Assembly: GCA_037576195.1 (NCBI GenBank)
Contig: CM075101.1
Span: 17,236,001-17,300,000 of the forward strand
DNA: 64,000 bases
Direction: 5' to 3'
Source of the DNA: Phytoseiulus persimilis
Taxonomy: Eukaryota > Arthropoda > Arachnida > Mesostigmata > Phytoseiidae
Shown here: positions 1 through 17,095 of the stretch, one piece after another
Layout: every line of letters starts with the position of its first letter
Numbering within the stretch: position 1 is the stretch's first letter
Made by a program: the position numbers and the translations under genes
Notes under the pieces: generated by a model
What the model saw: only the letters and a program-made list of their open reading frames with translations
Told to the model about the DNA's origin: nothing
Database searches by the model: none

Positions 1-587
1 CTTCCGTGATTCTCTCAACCCGTTCTCAACGCAACCGAGCAATCGGACGCGGCCCCACTTGAGAGGGCTCTCACCAAACCAAAGAATTTTCCCGGTCCCA
101 AAACTGATAGAGCGATAGTCTCCGACGCCACATTCGACTCAGAATCCAGCCATCGTTCCAATGCGTTCCCAGTTCCTCGCTCTATCCATGCGCCGTGTGC
201 TTCGTTGGACGAAATCGAAACCTTCTAGTTTATCACTTGCTAGACGGTGTAACTAGTTGAACGCCAGACCAAGATTGGCTAATATGAAAAAAGTGCTTCG
301 CGTCGCCAAGGCGGTAGCCAGTCAGTCAGCAGAAGCAAGCTAGCCGATCGGCTAGCGGGCCTGTAAGCCTTCAGTTGCGCGAATTCAGACAATCCTTTGC
401 GGCGTAGCCGAAGTCCCCAACGCCGCCGGCGGCTTCAACCCTGGTCGAAGTCATTCATCTGGCTACATTGTGCAACCTCAACACCGTAGTTGCCTTCGCC
501 GGTGCCGTTGTTTCGTCTCCGGCCAACAAACATCGGCACCGAGTGCTGTGCTGGACGTCGAACCCTCTCTTCATCGCTGCTGTAAAG

Positions 588-621
588 CCGGCGGCGGCAG
601 CAGCGGCCGCCGCTGCTGCTG
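588..621. repeat. GCN/GGC trinucleotide-rich run
   Basis: An imperfect GCC/GGC/CAG run that is partly self-complementary (GGCGGCGGCAGCAGC against GCCGCCGCTGCTGCTG). Read on the minus strand it encodes about eleven alanines, but no gene context supports translation. Confidence 0.6.
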
Positions 622-1186
622 TTACGTGAGCCGGCTCTGACGTAACCATCAGATAGACAGACAGATAGGCGAACGGACGGTCGACGGCGCCGGCGAGCGC
701 GGCGCCGTCAGGGCCCGTCGTCTCTTTCTTCGTCAACTCCCCTCGCTGGCTCGGGTCCGAGAGGGTGCATGCACTTTCATCCACCGTCCGCTCTTTCGTT
801 CTCTGCGGCTGATGGGTGGCCCGACGGCCGGCCGGCAGGCCGGCCTGACCGCCAGCGTGCCTACCATCCTCGCTGGCGCTGTTTCGCTTTGTTTACGGTG
901 GTCGGAGGGAACGCGGAAGAGGTTCAGCAAGGCGGAAGAGACCGAAGAGCTCTAGGGTAGGGAAGCCCTTGCTCTCCGCCGGGTTCCCTTTCTCAGTAGA
1001 AGGCCCCGCTTGGAACACCCCCTCCGAGAGTCCCCTCTTCCGGGTTCACTCACTCCTCACTACCCTCTGCATCGCGTGAATAGAGCTGGTGGGCCAGAAG
1101 GCCCCGAGATCGGCGACGACACCGGCATCAACGACAGTGGCAGCTCCCTCCGCGCGCGTCGCAGCACACCACGAAGAGGATAACGG

Positions 1187-1213
1187 CGACGACGACGACG
1201 ACGACAACAACGA
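1187..1213. repeat. (GAC)n/(AAC)n microsatellite
   Basis: About six GAC units run directly into AAC units. This is simple-sequence DNA with no gene around it. Confidence 0.7.
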
Positions 1214-2878
1214 TCACCGGGCAACAGCACAGTAAAAGCGAGGCAACAGATAGAGGGACAAGAAGATAGAAGATAGCAACAGAGTTGGGTGGTATTGCTA
1301 ACAACTGCCCGACCGGCTTGCCTGTTGCTGGCGAGTTGGTCCGTATGGCTAGCGATGGTCGTCTTCCTCAGCTCGCTCTGTTAGGCGGTCGCTCGGTCGG
1401 CCGGTCGCTCAGTCTAAACAGGTCATTCAAAAGACTGGAAGCCAGAGCGGAGGAAGGGACCAGTCAGCTGAGATGAATGGGAAGACAACCACGGAGACGA
1501 TGAAGATGGAGTTGGCGATGAAGAGCGCTCACCGACGAACGGAGTGTCGCCACGATGGAGTCGACAAGAGACACCTGAGCCTGTTGTTGTGAATGGGAGT
1601 TTAGCAAAACGGATTTCGATTCCGCACAATAGATACATCACGTGCTCGCAGACCGAATGGGAACAGATTAGTTCGAACGCCATTATCATAATTATTATTT
1701 TTATTATGGCCGTCGTCGCGTTAGAAGGCGACGATGACCACTTTTTCTATCTCTATTAGTGCTCTTTCAACAGCAGCAAATACTGCTACGATGATTGTCG
1801 CTTCTACTGTCGCTGAAATTATATATTGAAGATGATATAATCACCTCTATCATTATTGATATTACCGCTACCGCTGCAACCTTTGCGCCGTTGGAACGAT
1901 AACCGGTCGAAGCGTCACCGTTGCATTGATGCCGTTACCTGGACGGTGGTGATAACGGTGACGATAACAAAGCCGACGACGGACGCGTCAACTTATCAAC
2001 TCATTATCACGATATCATTGGAGTTGATAATTTGAGTATGTTTTCGCTCTGGTCGAGCTGAACTCCTATTATAGCTTTTAACCGCTGCATACCTCAAAGA
2101 TTCACGCTGCGTTCGGTGAAAAAGAGTTCGAGTTCATCTCTGGCACTCTCCTCGGTCAAACAAAGAACCCACAGCTAGGGGGATAGTATTTGGGACGAAC
2201 TGAAACATGGTGCATCCCTTACCCCGACCAACGGACTTTTTCCCGAAGTCATTTAGTTCCCGTTACCTACTCCGAATCAATAGACGTATTTAGAAGCGAT
2301 CATTATACCTTGAACACGGTTTGGGTTCCGAAGCCGGCGCCAGACACGATCACAGTCCGAATTCATCGAGCGTCCAAGTTCAGTCCCGCTTCAGTTGTTC
2401 TTCTGCGGATTCCTGAACTGGACATTCGTTTGTTTGTCGACTCTTGGCGACCTTGGCGATTGAGTTCGTCGAAGACTTCTGGAGGGATCGTCATCAAGGT
2501 AGTGTGTGCCCCGTTCGCGCAGTTGGCTGTTCGAGACCGGGTCGGATCGCGATGAATCTGAGCTTTACGGGGAAATTGGAGGACGTCGCGATCCACTTCC
2601 AGCTCCAATCGGATCGGAACTGGCTTCAAGTGTGAACGATCTCACTCCTTTGACTAGAAGCCATCTGAGAAGGGGCTGATGATGGATCCGAGACACCGGT
2701 GAGCCTTCTAGACACTATCCAACCCCCGGTACGAGAACGACGTCATTGATGTCGGTAACGGCAAATGTTCTGCACAACTCTTATCAGACTTCGGGAACTG
2801 TTTGGTGTCTTGAAAGTGAAACGTTCGAGCGCAAAAGCAGAAGTTACTGTTGGGGTTGGAAGCGACGACGAAAGATTC

Positions 2879-2936
2879 ATATATACATACGCATATACAG
2901 AAGAGAATATATCTTCATATATATATATACACATTT
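2879..2936. repeat. AT-rich (TA/CATA) microsatellite
   Basis: Degenerate ATATAC/ATATAT repeats fill this stretch, ending in a T run. Confidence 0.6.
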
Positions 2937-5477
2937 TTAAATCTCTGATGAACGTGATCTAGAAATCCGAGCGGGAACGCAGCGAGTGAGTCACTAGCCG
3001 TTCGACAGTCAAACAAAAACGTGGGGAGGGACTTTGGAAACTCCCTCAATTCATTCAACGATGAGCAGCGGAACCGAGGGGAGGAATGCGGAGAAAAAGA
3101 CTCGAACTTGGCCTTGGAAGAGCACAGTGAGCGTGCTGCACGAAACAACAAACCTTGAAATTTCATATTGAAGAACGAAGACTCATTCACTCACTCATAC
3201 GTAAACAAAGCGACATAGTCAGTCATTGTTGGAATACCGAGAGTGAGTCAGTGAACCTAGAGAGTTTAGCTCAAAGCGAGAAGCTCCTCTCTCGATAGAA
3301 AAGGAATGTTAGATCCTCTGTGCCTGGATGGACATGTTGTTCGAGTTGGTGAAGCTTGATCCATAGAGATCCTTCGGAACGTAGATACAAAGAGCACGCC
3401 CTCACTCGTGATTGACATCATGCGTTGCGAACGAACGAGTGAGCAAGCGATAAGCCACGCAGCGATATCCCCGAGAGGAACTGAAAGCCTCACCGGTCGG
3501 CGATTTTCCGACTTATTTCCTAGTTGCCGGATCGAACGAATATGTTCATGAATGGGATAATGATGATAATTAGCTGTGTGATAGGTGAGCATCGTTGCTG
3601 GCTGTGTTTGTCAGGCTGTGCGCTCACAGGCTGACCCGTCCGAAGAAGAGTTCTTCTCGATTGAGCAGTTCGAAAATACCAAGCAGGGCAAATGGAGACG
3701 TACCGCTCGTTGATCACCTGATAATTTATCCCGCATCGTTAGTTTTTTGTGGGTGTTTCCCTACTTCGATCCGAACTGACCTCCAGTTCCTTCGGCGAAA
3801 GGTTGACAAACCGACGAACGGGTAGGAACTGCCTCGGAGCTCTGCTTCGCCCTTTCCCTCTCGACAACACTTGGATTCTTAGGGGAGAAAATTGAATTTC
3901 AACTGGGACCAGTTGACGTTACTAGACACAAGTTAAAGCAATCCGACTGTTATCACCGATTTCTTGACTGATCCGTTGATTAGCCGAGTGACCCATTGGA
4001 AGAATTCCCAAACGTGGCTCGATCCAAAACCGCGGTCGGAATGAGCCTGTCAGAAATCAATGGACAAAGCAGACGAGCGACGTTGAGTTTCCAGCTCGTA
4101 TGCTGCCTTTTTCTGTGAAAGGTTTCTCCGTTTTCGGCTTGTTGTGCCTCCCTGATCGAGATGAAACCGCAAGAACTCTCGTTCACTGGATGGACGGTCT
4201 CGTTTTGAAGTGAAGTTGGAATCTTTTAGCGAATTATCTATCTTCAACGAACCAACATCTCTCCAAGCTGCGGAAACCGAGAGACTGGCCATGAGATGAC
4301 AGCTACGGTGCGAGGCTGAGAAGTCTATCGCGGAACGGAGAACTTCGTGTCCTGGAGTGTTGACTGTACAAAATCGCTTTCTTATCCGCTTCCTTTCTCA
4401 AGCTCTACCCTCTCGAATGGAATGTACATACTTATAAATATATATAGACGAAATCGAATGGAGAGAGGGAGGGCTGAGATCAGGACGCAAAGACGTCCGT
4501 TTCCGGCGGTATCGTCAACGTCCACTCCGTCACCGGGACGTCATGATAGAGGCGCTGACGGCAACTAAGTAAATGGAATAGCTTATTTAAACGATGGAAA
4601 GATGATTATGAAGACGGCGATGAGTAAAAGCAACTGAGAGAAAAATATACAGACGGAGAGCATAATTTATTCAACTTTTTTTTCTCAAAATTTATGTATC
4701 TAAAATTTATATTCTTAAATTGAGCGAGTTGTAATAAAAGTCATCTGAACAACAGAAAACAATAATGTGTTTTGACTCCTAGAACAACGCTTCCTTTATT
4801 ATCATCTGCATCTCGGATTGGGTCAAAAAGAGCTGTTCTCCGTGAGTAGTGTCCGAGTTTCCCGATCAGATCGTGGTGAACAGTCAAATCGGAGCTCGAT
4901 GAGCTTTCGGAAAGCAGCCCTGGCTTCCCATCGAAGCTCATCAGCCTACAAGGTCTTTGGGCTTCTCAGAGAATGCTAGAGATATCCGAGCCAGGAAGGA
5001 AAATGATGCCAACGAAGCCGCCAAACACACTGATGGAATGGCAGAGAGAGATAGAGAGAGAGAAACTGACGATTCAACCGCCCGTTGGACAGAGCGAGAC
5101 ACATGAACAGACACGGTCAAACCGGGCACTCATGAATCGCACACCTCGAACTTTATGACCGGTTGTCAGAGTCGATATTTATTCGAGGCTCAAACTCCCC
5201 TGGACTCAGTCCGGTTGACCCATGAGATTTTTCTTCCGTTCCGACGAAAACGACGCATCTAGAGCATGAGATGATTCTGGTTCAGAGCTATGATCTCGGA
5301 TGCTGATGAGATGCGAGGAACTGCGTTTTCGAGTTGCGTCCCATATTTTGACACCCATACCGCAAGCTCGTAGTTCCAGCGTTTTGCTGTAGTTGTTAGG
5401 TCCCATGATCCCGGCTGACGCGAATGAAGATTTCTCCCCTCATCACATTTTGGAAAGGGGTGGTCGATTTTCCACGT

Positions 5478-5490
5478 GGGGGGGGGGGGG
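5478..5490. repeat. 13-G homopolymer
   Basis: An uninterrupted run of 13 G follows CCACGT. Its length is likely to vary and to be prone to sequencing error. Confidence 0.85.
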
Positions 5491-7419
5491 AAGCTATTCC
5501 ACGAACATTCGCGAGCACCCGGCGGGAATTGCCTGGTCCCGTGATTCGGCGCTGATTAAAAAATAGCTTTGAATGGCAACCAGGATGAACCCAGCCGGGG
5601 AATACTACCTCCAAAGAGGGCGAAAGCAAGTTTCTCATGGCACTCCGGTGATCTCCCCCGAACATTTTCCGATTACCCTGCCACCTTTCGATACTTGGTC
5701 GAGTTCCACCGTATCTGTCCTCTCCAGTCGTTCATCGAGAGGAGAACGCGTCCGAGGTGCATTTGGGACGCTCGAAACGCCTCTGCTTCCAATTCATGAG
5801 GGTTCGCATCTGCGAAAACGGCTGTCAACTGAGTATCCCTACCATCACCCAGCCGAGTGCTCGGTCACAGTCAGCTCACGGGGGGGATCAGTCCGAATGC
5901 GGAACTCCGCCGCTTCCGTATTTCTCAAACTCCTCGAAAACTTTGCTCAGTGCGATTCGTGGTTCAATGAATCGATTCTCTTTTTCGCATCGCAACTGAG
6001 TTCCTTGTATGGCTTTTGGGCTGTTCCGATACACGAATGCTACTCTTTTCACGAAATCCTCCACTTCCTCGTCCAAACCCGTTTTTGCTTTCGTTGCGCA
6101 CCGGAGTCACCGTTATGCAACAGGGGTTAGTCAGATGGTTTGGCTGGGTCGGCTGAGAATCGGATCCAAATGGCAGAGATCTGCTACTCGGAGCCAAAGC
6201 CAGCTTATGAGGAGCTCCAGACCCCGGTAGTGAAGTCCCACGATGCATGCTGACATCGACCGATCCAGCAACAGCCAGGCGGGCAGGCCGGCAGGCTTCA
6301 GCGTGAACTTCCTGGTTCAGAGGTCCTCGGAGTTCGTCAACCCGGTGAGAATGTGACCGAGCTCAGAGGAGCAGCGGCCCATCTGTCGTCGGTGTCGAAT
6401 CCCTTGAACTTGAGTGGGAGACCAGACAAGCATATCCACACTCACTCACGCAGACACAAGCATACGGTCGCAGACGATCTTCAGGCGCTCTAGCAGGTGA
6501 CCGCTGTATACACAGGATTTATCGGCCGTTTACTTTCTAGCTAATAACTTACTCAGCGCCACACTGGGTCCAGTCGATTTCCATACCGAATTTCCGCGAA
6601 AAAAAGAGGTCTGACTCGATGAGTTGCGGAAAGCCATGCGATATCGAGTCTCCATCTGACAATTGCCTCCTTGAGACAATCGAATTCAATTGATCATTGC
6701 TTCAGTTCCAGATTCAACCTCAACAGGAATCTTCGAGCAGCGAATCGACTACGGGTTCAGCACAACCGATTTGCAATACGAGTTCTGTTACGGTAGCCAC
6801 GTCCCGCAAACTCAGAACGCGAGCCAACTCCAAGCTCTGCCTCCTCTAGATTTCATATCTCATGGGACCGGAACTCCGCTTAGAGGTTGGTATTGCACTT
6901 TGAGATTACGAACAGGGAATTTCCGGAATCGCGCGTGGATCGAGCTATATCGAGTTTCGATTCGAGGGTTCGATGAAGTTTTCGATTGGAGCTTCAGTGG
7001 TTTCCAACGTGGTGTTGAGGTCATGATCAAGGGGTTGTAACTATGTATTGGGCGAGAGGCTTTCCTGGTCGGAATCATAGAAGCGGGCATGGTCCATCTT
7101 CAAGTCTTCGGACGGCACTTCGACGTTCGCGATATGGCTTCAGTTATCGCCGTCGAATATTTCGAAATGAGCGAGCTCGCTCTATTTTTCTTTGTCGCCG
7201 AACTTCCGAATTCTGTCTGGAGATGTGCGTAGCTGAATGTCTCCACTTCAAGGCTCATTTGAAATCCGGGATTGCTAGCAATAGTTCAGGGAAAAATCCC
7301 GGGAACAAACGGATTGGGGGAATCGCGAACAACAGCTCCATCGCGCTGATACAGGTGTTGGCCACCATGGTAAGCCTCCGAAGACGCTCCTAGTTATCGT
7401 AATGACTTTGTTTGGTTAG

Positions 7420-8880
7420 GCTACCCCTGGCTAGGGAACGAGAGCAGCCTTCAGCACACGGACCAAGCTCCAGGGACGAGCAGCATTGCTCCGCCTTTGG
7501 CGGAGTCCGACGACAGCAGGCTGGTGAAGCTTGAGCAGATTGACCAATCCTCCTCAGAGACCAGCGTCTTCAAGGATGACACCACAATATCCACAATAAC
7601 CACAGAGTTCGAGAACCTATCCACCAACGCTGCAAGCAGCAGCAACTCAAAGAAAAAGGTATGAGAAACCTCAGTTCATTGGATCTCGGACCCGCAACGC
7701 TATTCCAGCCGCAAAAACGCACACACGGTCGGGCCTTGCTCGGTTATTCGTTGTTATTTGTATCTGATGCCGAAGAAGTTTCTCGCAGGATAATACCGCG
7801 CGTCAAGACGACAAGCCTCCTTACTCGTATGTCGCGCTGATCGATATGGCAATCAAAGACAGCCCAAAGAAACGACGGACACTCAACGAAATTTATCGGT
7901 GAGGCCTGAGAAGGAGAGAAATCATCTTCCTGGTTTCCCTTGCAGAATGGGGAACGAACCATGGGACAGATGGTCTCCCTACCCGATCCAAAATCTCTTG
8001 TTCCTCATTCCCCTCGTCTGTTCATTCCTACAGAGCTACTCTGGTAGCTTTGAAGAATCGGCACTCATCTCTAGTCAACCATTTGAACTTTCCGCTGATT
8101 TTTCCAGGTATATTATGAAAAGGTTCCCCTTCTACAAGAAAGAACGCAAGGGGTGGCAAAACTCGATAAGGCATAACTTGTCGTTGAATGATTGCTTCGT
8201 GAAAATTCCGCGTGAAGGTTCAGGCGATGGGAAAGGCAATGATTGGACACTGCATCCCGCATACGTAGACATGTTCCCCGATGGCAACTACAAGTAATCA
8301 ATTCACCGAGTTATTCCATGGATTTCTACGCTAGTGTCATTGATTCATTCGAAATATCCCTCCCCTTCTCGGAGTCGAATGCAATCACACAGAACGAATG
8401 AAACGATTCTCGTTCTCAAACATTAAATTCTCGATGGTTCGCAAACAGACGGAGGCGCAGGATGAAGCGCCAACTCCGGGGTCCGTTTCACATCGTGGAT
8501 TACGCCGCACATGGTCAACATAGCCTCCAAGGACCTCCTCCAGCGTACCCGATGTATCAGCAAGAAGCGTATCCAGGCTGCGTTTCCACGAGCTTGTACG
8601 AATACTACCGAGAGCAGTCCTGCGTTGAGAGTCACGATCAGTCCATTCCCCAGGTATGCGTTTGGCGCTTTCGGTCCGAAGAAATCAAGCCTCGTGCTCA
8701 AGTCCCGAGAAGGGAAACATGCGAAATGAAGTTCTAACTGCCTGTCGCTTCCAGCCTCAAGGTATGATGGCGGCTGTCCAGAATCCGAACTACATGTACA
8801 ACCAACCTTATCAAGTGAAACAAGAGCCGACTTCCTTCCAATGGCCCGACTTCAAACAGTTTGAATATCCGTGCCCATAG
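7420..8880 (+). CDS. FoxL2: Forkhead transcription factor, FoxL2-like (5' end unresolved)
   Basis: Encodes a nuclear forkhead DNA-binding factor. Visible exons are 7420-7658, 7789-7898, 8108-8293, 8449-8653 and 8755-8880, all with GT-AG borders and matching phases, giving about 288 residues to the TAG. The forkhead domain opens with [14 protein letters not shown] at the start of exon 2, holds the helix-3 motif [16 protein letters not shown], and closes with the winged region [11 protein letters not shown] and a basic KRRRRMKR tail split across an intron. That basic tail and the following proline/tyrosine-rich region match FoxL2 better than other Fox classes. Exon 1 is serine-rich and likely disordered. 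No in-frame ATG lies before the domain, so at least one upstream exon is missing; the exon 1 acceptor could be TTAG at 7416-7419 or CTAG at 7431-7434. AATAAA motifs at 9366 and about 9477 could end the transcript. Forkhead identity is firm; FoxL2 assignment rests on remembered family sequence. Confidence 0.88.
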
Positions 8881-11144
8881 ATCGGTGGCCGGTTCCCCTC
8901 ATCTGCTTTTAGGAAAAAACGCCAAATGTTATCCGTCGCTTTTTGGAGCACATCTCATTTTGTGTGAATCTAGAAAACCCACATTTTGTGAATGATATCA
9001 TTCGAGCCCGGCGTTCAGTGAACCGGCAGAGCTTCGTCTCTCGATTTCGAAAACTTTCGGTTCGTTACACTGGTATTTGAACTGCTCCGGAACGTTATGT
9101 TTCGATAGCCGCTTGGAACCCGTGTCACTGATCCCAGAGCCGAAGCAAAAATGTACAAATGTTTCCAGCTGGTTCGATTGCGAGGAACGCAGGTCGGCCA
9201 CATGTAGGGAATGGTCCGTTGAGACTTTACTCCACCCGCTGCTACTCACGTGATCGGGGCTGCAAGACGGGGAGCGAGCTGGACACAAGGGCTCCCCTGG
9301 ACAATCTGCCTCTGCCTCTCATGAAGACCGAGCGATGTTTCCATGCATTATGTGATCAAATCAACAATAAACCAGTCGATTCGTTCTTGAACAAGATTTA
9401 GAAATCCATGAACTTCTTATCTCCTCGTGGATTAGATTCAAACCGAGCATGCAGTGCAAACGCTCACGGAGGACAGCAATAAATTCATGGATTGGCGAGA
9501 GGTTTGACGTAGTTAACGTTGGGAAATCGGATGCGACTGAACATTTCTTGATACAACATTGTTCACAGGTCTGGAGAAGTTCCTAGATTGTAGCGGACAG
9601 GAAGATCTCAATAATCGGAGCGCCCGGACGCGGTGACCCGATTCCAGAAACTATTCAGATCACAGATGCCAGTCCGCCTCTGGTCGGGAAGCAGAGGTTC
9701 GGAGACTCGGGGGACAACTCTCGTTGACCCTTCCTATATCCTGTCCGCGCGTATGTCCCCTCATTCCGTCAAACCTCAGATCGGTTGACTTCGAACATAC
9801 GAGACGACGCCCCCTCTGTCCTGTGCACTCGAACGGCTTGGCGTCCGGGAAATCGTCGAGGATCTCACCACTACATAGCTGTCCACCTGGTCCTCATAAT
9901 TTGATGAGGAGAGGAACTATCGAGGCGCTGAACGCACGAGTGAAGATCCTCAGCGTCACCTCCGATGAGGGAAGCGGAATGCGCGGTCCGCGGTAAGAAC
10001 AGAGGCTGTATCGATGCTCAGCGGAAGAATTTATTCATTGAGAAACCGAAACTGTTCGATTCCTGGCAGTTTGAATACAAATCGAACATGCGGAGCCCTC
10101 CGCGTCGGGGTGTGCGGATGACTCCAGGTCGTCTCGAACATTCAACGTAATCGAAGACCCAGCTTTATCTGGCTGTGTCCTGAACCGAACAGGGCGAACA
10201 CCTCAAAGAAACGAAGATTTATTCTATTCAATAGGTAAGTACTAGAACTTCCGAGATGGGACATTGTGCAGGCTAGGGAGCCCCGTCGACGCATGGCTCA
10301 CAGAAGCGATCGAGAACCAGTTTGAAATTATTTTTTCGCATTTTCCCGGATTAAAAAAGAGACTTCTCTTTCTGTTCCCATACTCTTATTCCACCACGCT
10401 GGGCTCGCTCATGGAGCACATCACACAATCAGATAATTTTTACCAGCTCTCCATTCGACCGTATCCTACTCATCAAGAACACTCGATTCCTGAACTCAAT
10501 GACCACATTTGAAGCAGGCGTTATAGTTGGTACCCCACAAGACTCGCAATATATTTTTGATTGACTCAATCTCTCGTGAAATGACTTCATTCGTTTGGAG
10601 GGATGTTGAATGGCTTCCGTGGTTTGGGAATGTTTTTGTATTTCCTCCGTACTTCATGTTATGCTCACATCATGTTTCATGACGTTTCCCCACAAATACC
10701 CGAGAAATCTTGGCTCCATCTTCTCCCGACGAGGTTGGATGTAACGCCAACGCGGCGACAGGCTTCGAATTGGAATTCGGAACTCTGTTTAGGTTCAGAG
10801 CGCCGTCCACAATGGAGTGACTCTTTTCGTGACAAATACACCAGCACGGCCAGTGATTTATAAATCCTGCGTGTCAGTAGTAATAGAAAATTATCGCTAT
10901 AATGCTCGTCCTCTTCATCATTATTGACAATTATCATATCGATGAGAATAGAAATTACAATAATATTATCAATAATAAATAATAGGAAATCGTGTAGATT
11001 CCGACCTCGAACACGGTGAGGTGAAAGCGTTTGATTTTGTGCCTACAATGTTGGTTTCTCCCCTTTTGTTAACTCTCCCGTTTCTGTTGGTTGTTATCTT
11101 CTGACGTTGTGAACATGAAAGCTGTTTTTCCAATATCTTGCGCC
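8881..11144. other. Intergenic, no recognisable gene
   Basis: This should contain the 3' UTR of the forkhead gene and the 3' UTR of the convergent kinesin light chain gene. Open frames are short and overlapping. The last 250 bases are AT-rich (TAATAATATTATCAATAATA-like). I see no repeats with defined ends. Confidence 0.5.
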
Positions 11145-14466
<3,322 letters not shown>

Positions 14467-17095
14467 CAACTATCCTGGAGGTTTTCCGCCTTCCACAACT
14501 TGCAGGAAATCACAGCTTGTTGACCATAGTTAATGACCGAAACAACTGGAAGTTGAAGTTATTCTCGTATTCTGTCGGGTGAGAATGTTTCGGTCAAGCT
14601 AAAGACCGAGTGAAGATAACCACTTTCAGCTACGTTGAACACCGTTCCGTCTATCCGTGTTCCAGGAAGGAGTCCTTCCCTTCTGCTTGCATTCCATGTA
14701 CTGGGGCAATGGACCATCACCCGAATTTCAGAGATTCTGGCTGACAAGAACTTCAGACGTTTTGCCCATTCAGTTTGTGAGAATGATAGCAGTGAGCGTT
14801 TCCCCAGCAATGAGACCTTGAGAGTCCCAGCCATTCATCGTCATTTGTGGCTCCTATAGAGAACGGACCAACGTCTCGATCACATCGATTCGACGGCCTT
14901 CGTTTCTCGAACGAGTCAGAACCCCGCAACGTGTCACTGGGGCAACGACTTCATCGAAAGTGGAGCAGATAGAGTGCACAACATCTTTCGTGGCGGAAAA
15001 CGTGAGGGAAACTCGCGGAGAACGATTCTGGAAGCAGTGAAAACTACGCAATCAAAAGCGCTGTCATCACAGTAAGCACTACAAGGAGACAGCGAATATT
15101 TACTTACTTAGGCTGGCTTTCGTCCCAGATTAACGCTCGGTTGATTTTCAGACCAGAGACGATCTGATAAAAATAGAACTGAGCTCAACTTCAATTGTGG
15201 ATCACGGTCATACTGACACGGTCGCCGCGAAAGTACCGCGAACCGAAGTGGGTGAAATGGCTAATTTATTGTAATGATTAAGGGTGCAGCTTTCCAACTT
15301 TGTGCAGCACGAGTTTGGGAGTCGACAAATACGACGAAGCTACCAATAGGAGAGTTTTCGGCCGGAAAGCCGGCACCATCTGTCTCTCTATTGGATGGGC
15401 TCTGCGTCACCTTGTTTGAGTTTCCTCCGAACTCCATGGAACTTCTGACGAGACGGACTCGACACGCAGACGTCAGAATCGGATACCTCAACAGAGCACA
15501 CGAGCGATGACGATTCTCACTGAGGAACGATTTAGAGAACGAACCGGTCGCTCGGAACAAGCGTGACACATGAAGGGGCAGAACTCGAAAGTGCTACAGG
15601 AGCAGATACCACCACGTCTGATTCTCGTAGACGCTTGTCATTTGAAGAACGTTCGCGGTCAAAACACCGGCTAGAACACGAGTACCCTCCCAGAGGCTCA
15701 CCTCGATTTTATTCGGTCCCGTGAGCTAAACACGCAGAGTTGAGCACGAAACTTGATGTTTCACTCTAATGTTGAGGAACCGTCCGTCGTCACAAGAGGG
15801 GTGCGGCCATATTGTGAGTCATTAGACGGGAGAAGAAAGACGACACAACAAGCGCATGCGCACTTGTCGTTGACTTTCGTGGACAAACAGAGAGGCGCAA
15901 AACTTTGAAAGTGATGGAAGGCAACAATCGAAGGAAGGATTGACCCGTCTCCGAAGCGACGATTCCACCGAATAATCTATCGGAGAGATGATACTCCGTT
16001 ATTTCTCTTGTACGCTGGGCGCTCGGTCAGTTTCTTTGCGCCGCAAGGTCTTTAATAACTCTGGATCAGGAGTTCCCAAACTATACGAGTCTCTTTTGTG
16101 TTCACGTGAGGTCAACTCTCGTGCGGAAGAGACAATTGTTGAATTTCAAGCATAGATCGAACGCGGCTAAATTGTCCGCGCGGACGGGGCTAGAAAACGT
16201 TACAGCTACAGGCGATATATTCGCTCACATTCCCATTCGTCGTGGGTTCTCAATCATCTTAATGAGGAAGTCATACTAATTATTCACGAAACACGAGCGG
16301 TCCCCATGATCATTGCAGCTGGTTAGCTTGGATACGCGGGATGGTCCCGGAAAGTTTGGAGTCTCTTATAATAAGCGCCAATGCTTCAAAAGAAGTGATG
16401 GAGGACATTTGAGTGGGAGGCTCGATTTTCCGTTCCACACGTTGTTTTCCCAGCTTACCCATCTTCAAGCTGGTGCGCTCTTTCGCGGGATTTTCATCCT
16501 GCTTTCAAACCGCTTGCTGCTGCCGATGACTGTCAAGATCATTACGAATGGGCCTAAAGCTTCAGAAACGAACATTTATTATTTATTCTCATTGGAAGAG
16601 TTCGCGCAGGTACTCATCAGGTTGGAATTCGCAGCTGCTGAAGTGCGGTTCCAGACCATGCAATCGGCCACAAAAAGACGCTTGCTCTCGTTGTCTGAGA
16701 AGCGTTCAGAAGTGAGTTCGAGCTGAATGATGAGAACTTACGGGCAGCACCGATTCGGAATATGTCATCCCGAACGTAAACTTGTAATCGGATTCTTGTC
16801 CCTCCCCGATGCCAACCCGAGTCGAAAACATATATCTGCATTCTCGAAAAAATACTGACATTCTGCAACAATTTATCTCAAAAACTTCAACAGAAAACTA
16901 TAGTTTTTCTTCCATTTTCGTTCCCACACTTTACTTCCGTTCTCTCGGAACGAGCTCTCTCACGAGCAGAAGATTAACAATGGAGGCTCGCAACTGAAGT
17001 TTCATCAAGATGTTCCTGATTTCCACCACGTTCACTCCGAGCTTATATNCGCACTCTCGTTCGCAGCGGCGGATCGCGCTGGATGGAAAACTCAC
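14467..17095. other. Intergenic, no recognised gene
   Basis: The part near 14.5-16 kb may hold the kinesin light chain promoter. On the minus strand at about 16620-16840 there are two short open stretches flanked by plausible splice sites (a GTAAG donor near 16739, acceptors beyond), but I cannot identify a protein or link them to the sialic acid gene upstream. Position 17049 is an N, so the assembly is uncertain there. Confidence 0.4.

Larger units (their letters stand above)
1..7419. other. No recognisable gene; simple repeats
   Basis: I find no exon chain or known domain here. Open frames are short, overlap on both strands and resemble nothing I know; the longest, about 185 codons on the plus strand near 5570-6130, lacks any recognisable motif. 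The first 1.3 kb is GC-rich with GCN, GAC and CAGATAGA-like runs, as seen in 5' UTR or promoter DNA. The stretch probably includes the missing 5' exon and promoter of the forkhead gene that begins near 7420. A short open stretch ending at a GT donor at 7369-7370 has the right phase to join that gene, but has no ATG. Confidence 0.5.

Noticed and set aside
455-784. Minus-strand frame with an eleven-alanine run
   Set aside because: Alanines come from a GCN repeat. No domain, no splice context and no conservation signal visible.
5573-6130. 185-codon plus-strand frame
   Set aside because: Several overlapping frames of similar length on both strands, no motif, composition like random sequence.
7361-7370. 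Perfect Kozak-like GCCACCATGG as start of the FoxL2-like gene
   Set aside because: Read through, it stops after eight codons. Splicing at the GTAAG inside it leaves phase 0, which does not match any acceptor giving the forkhead frame.
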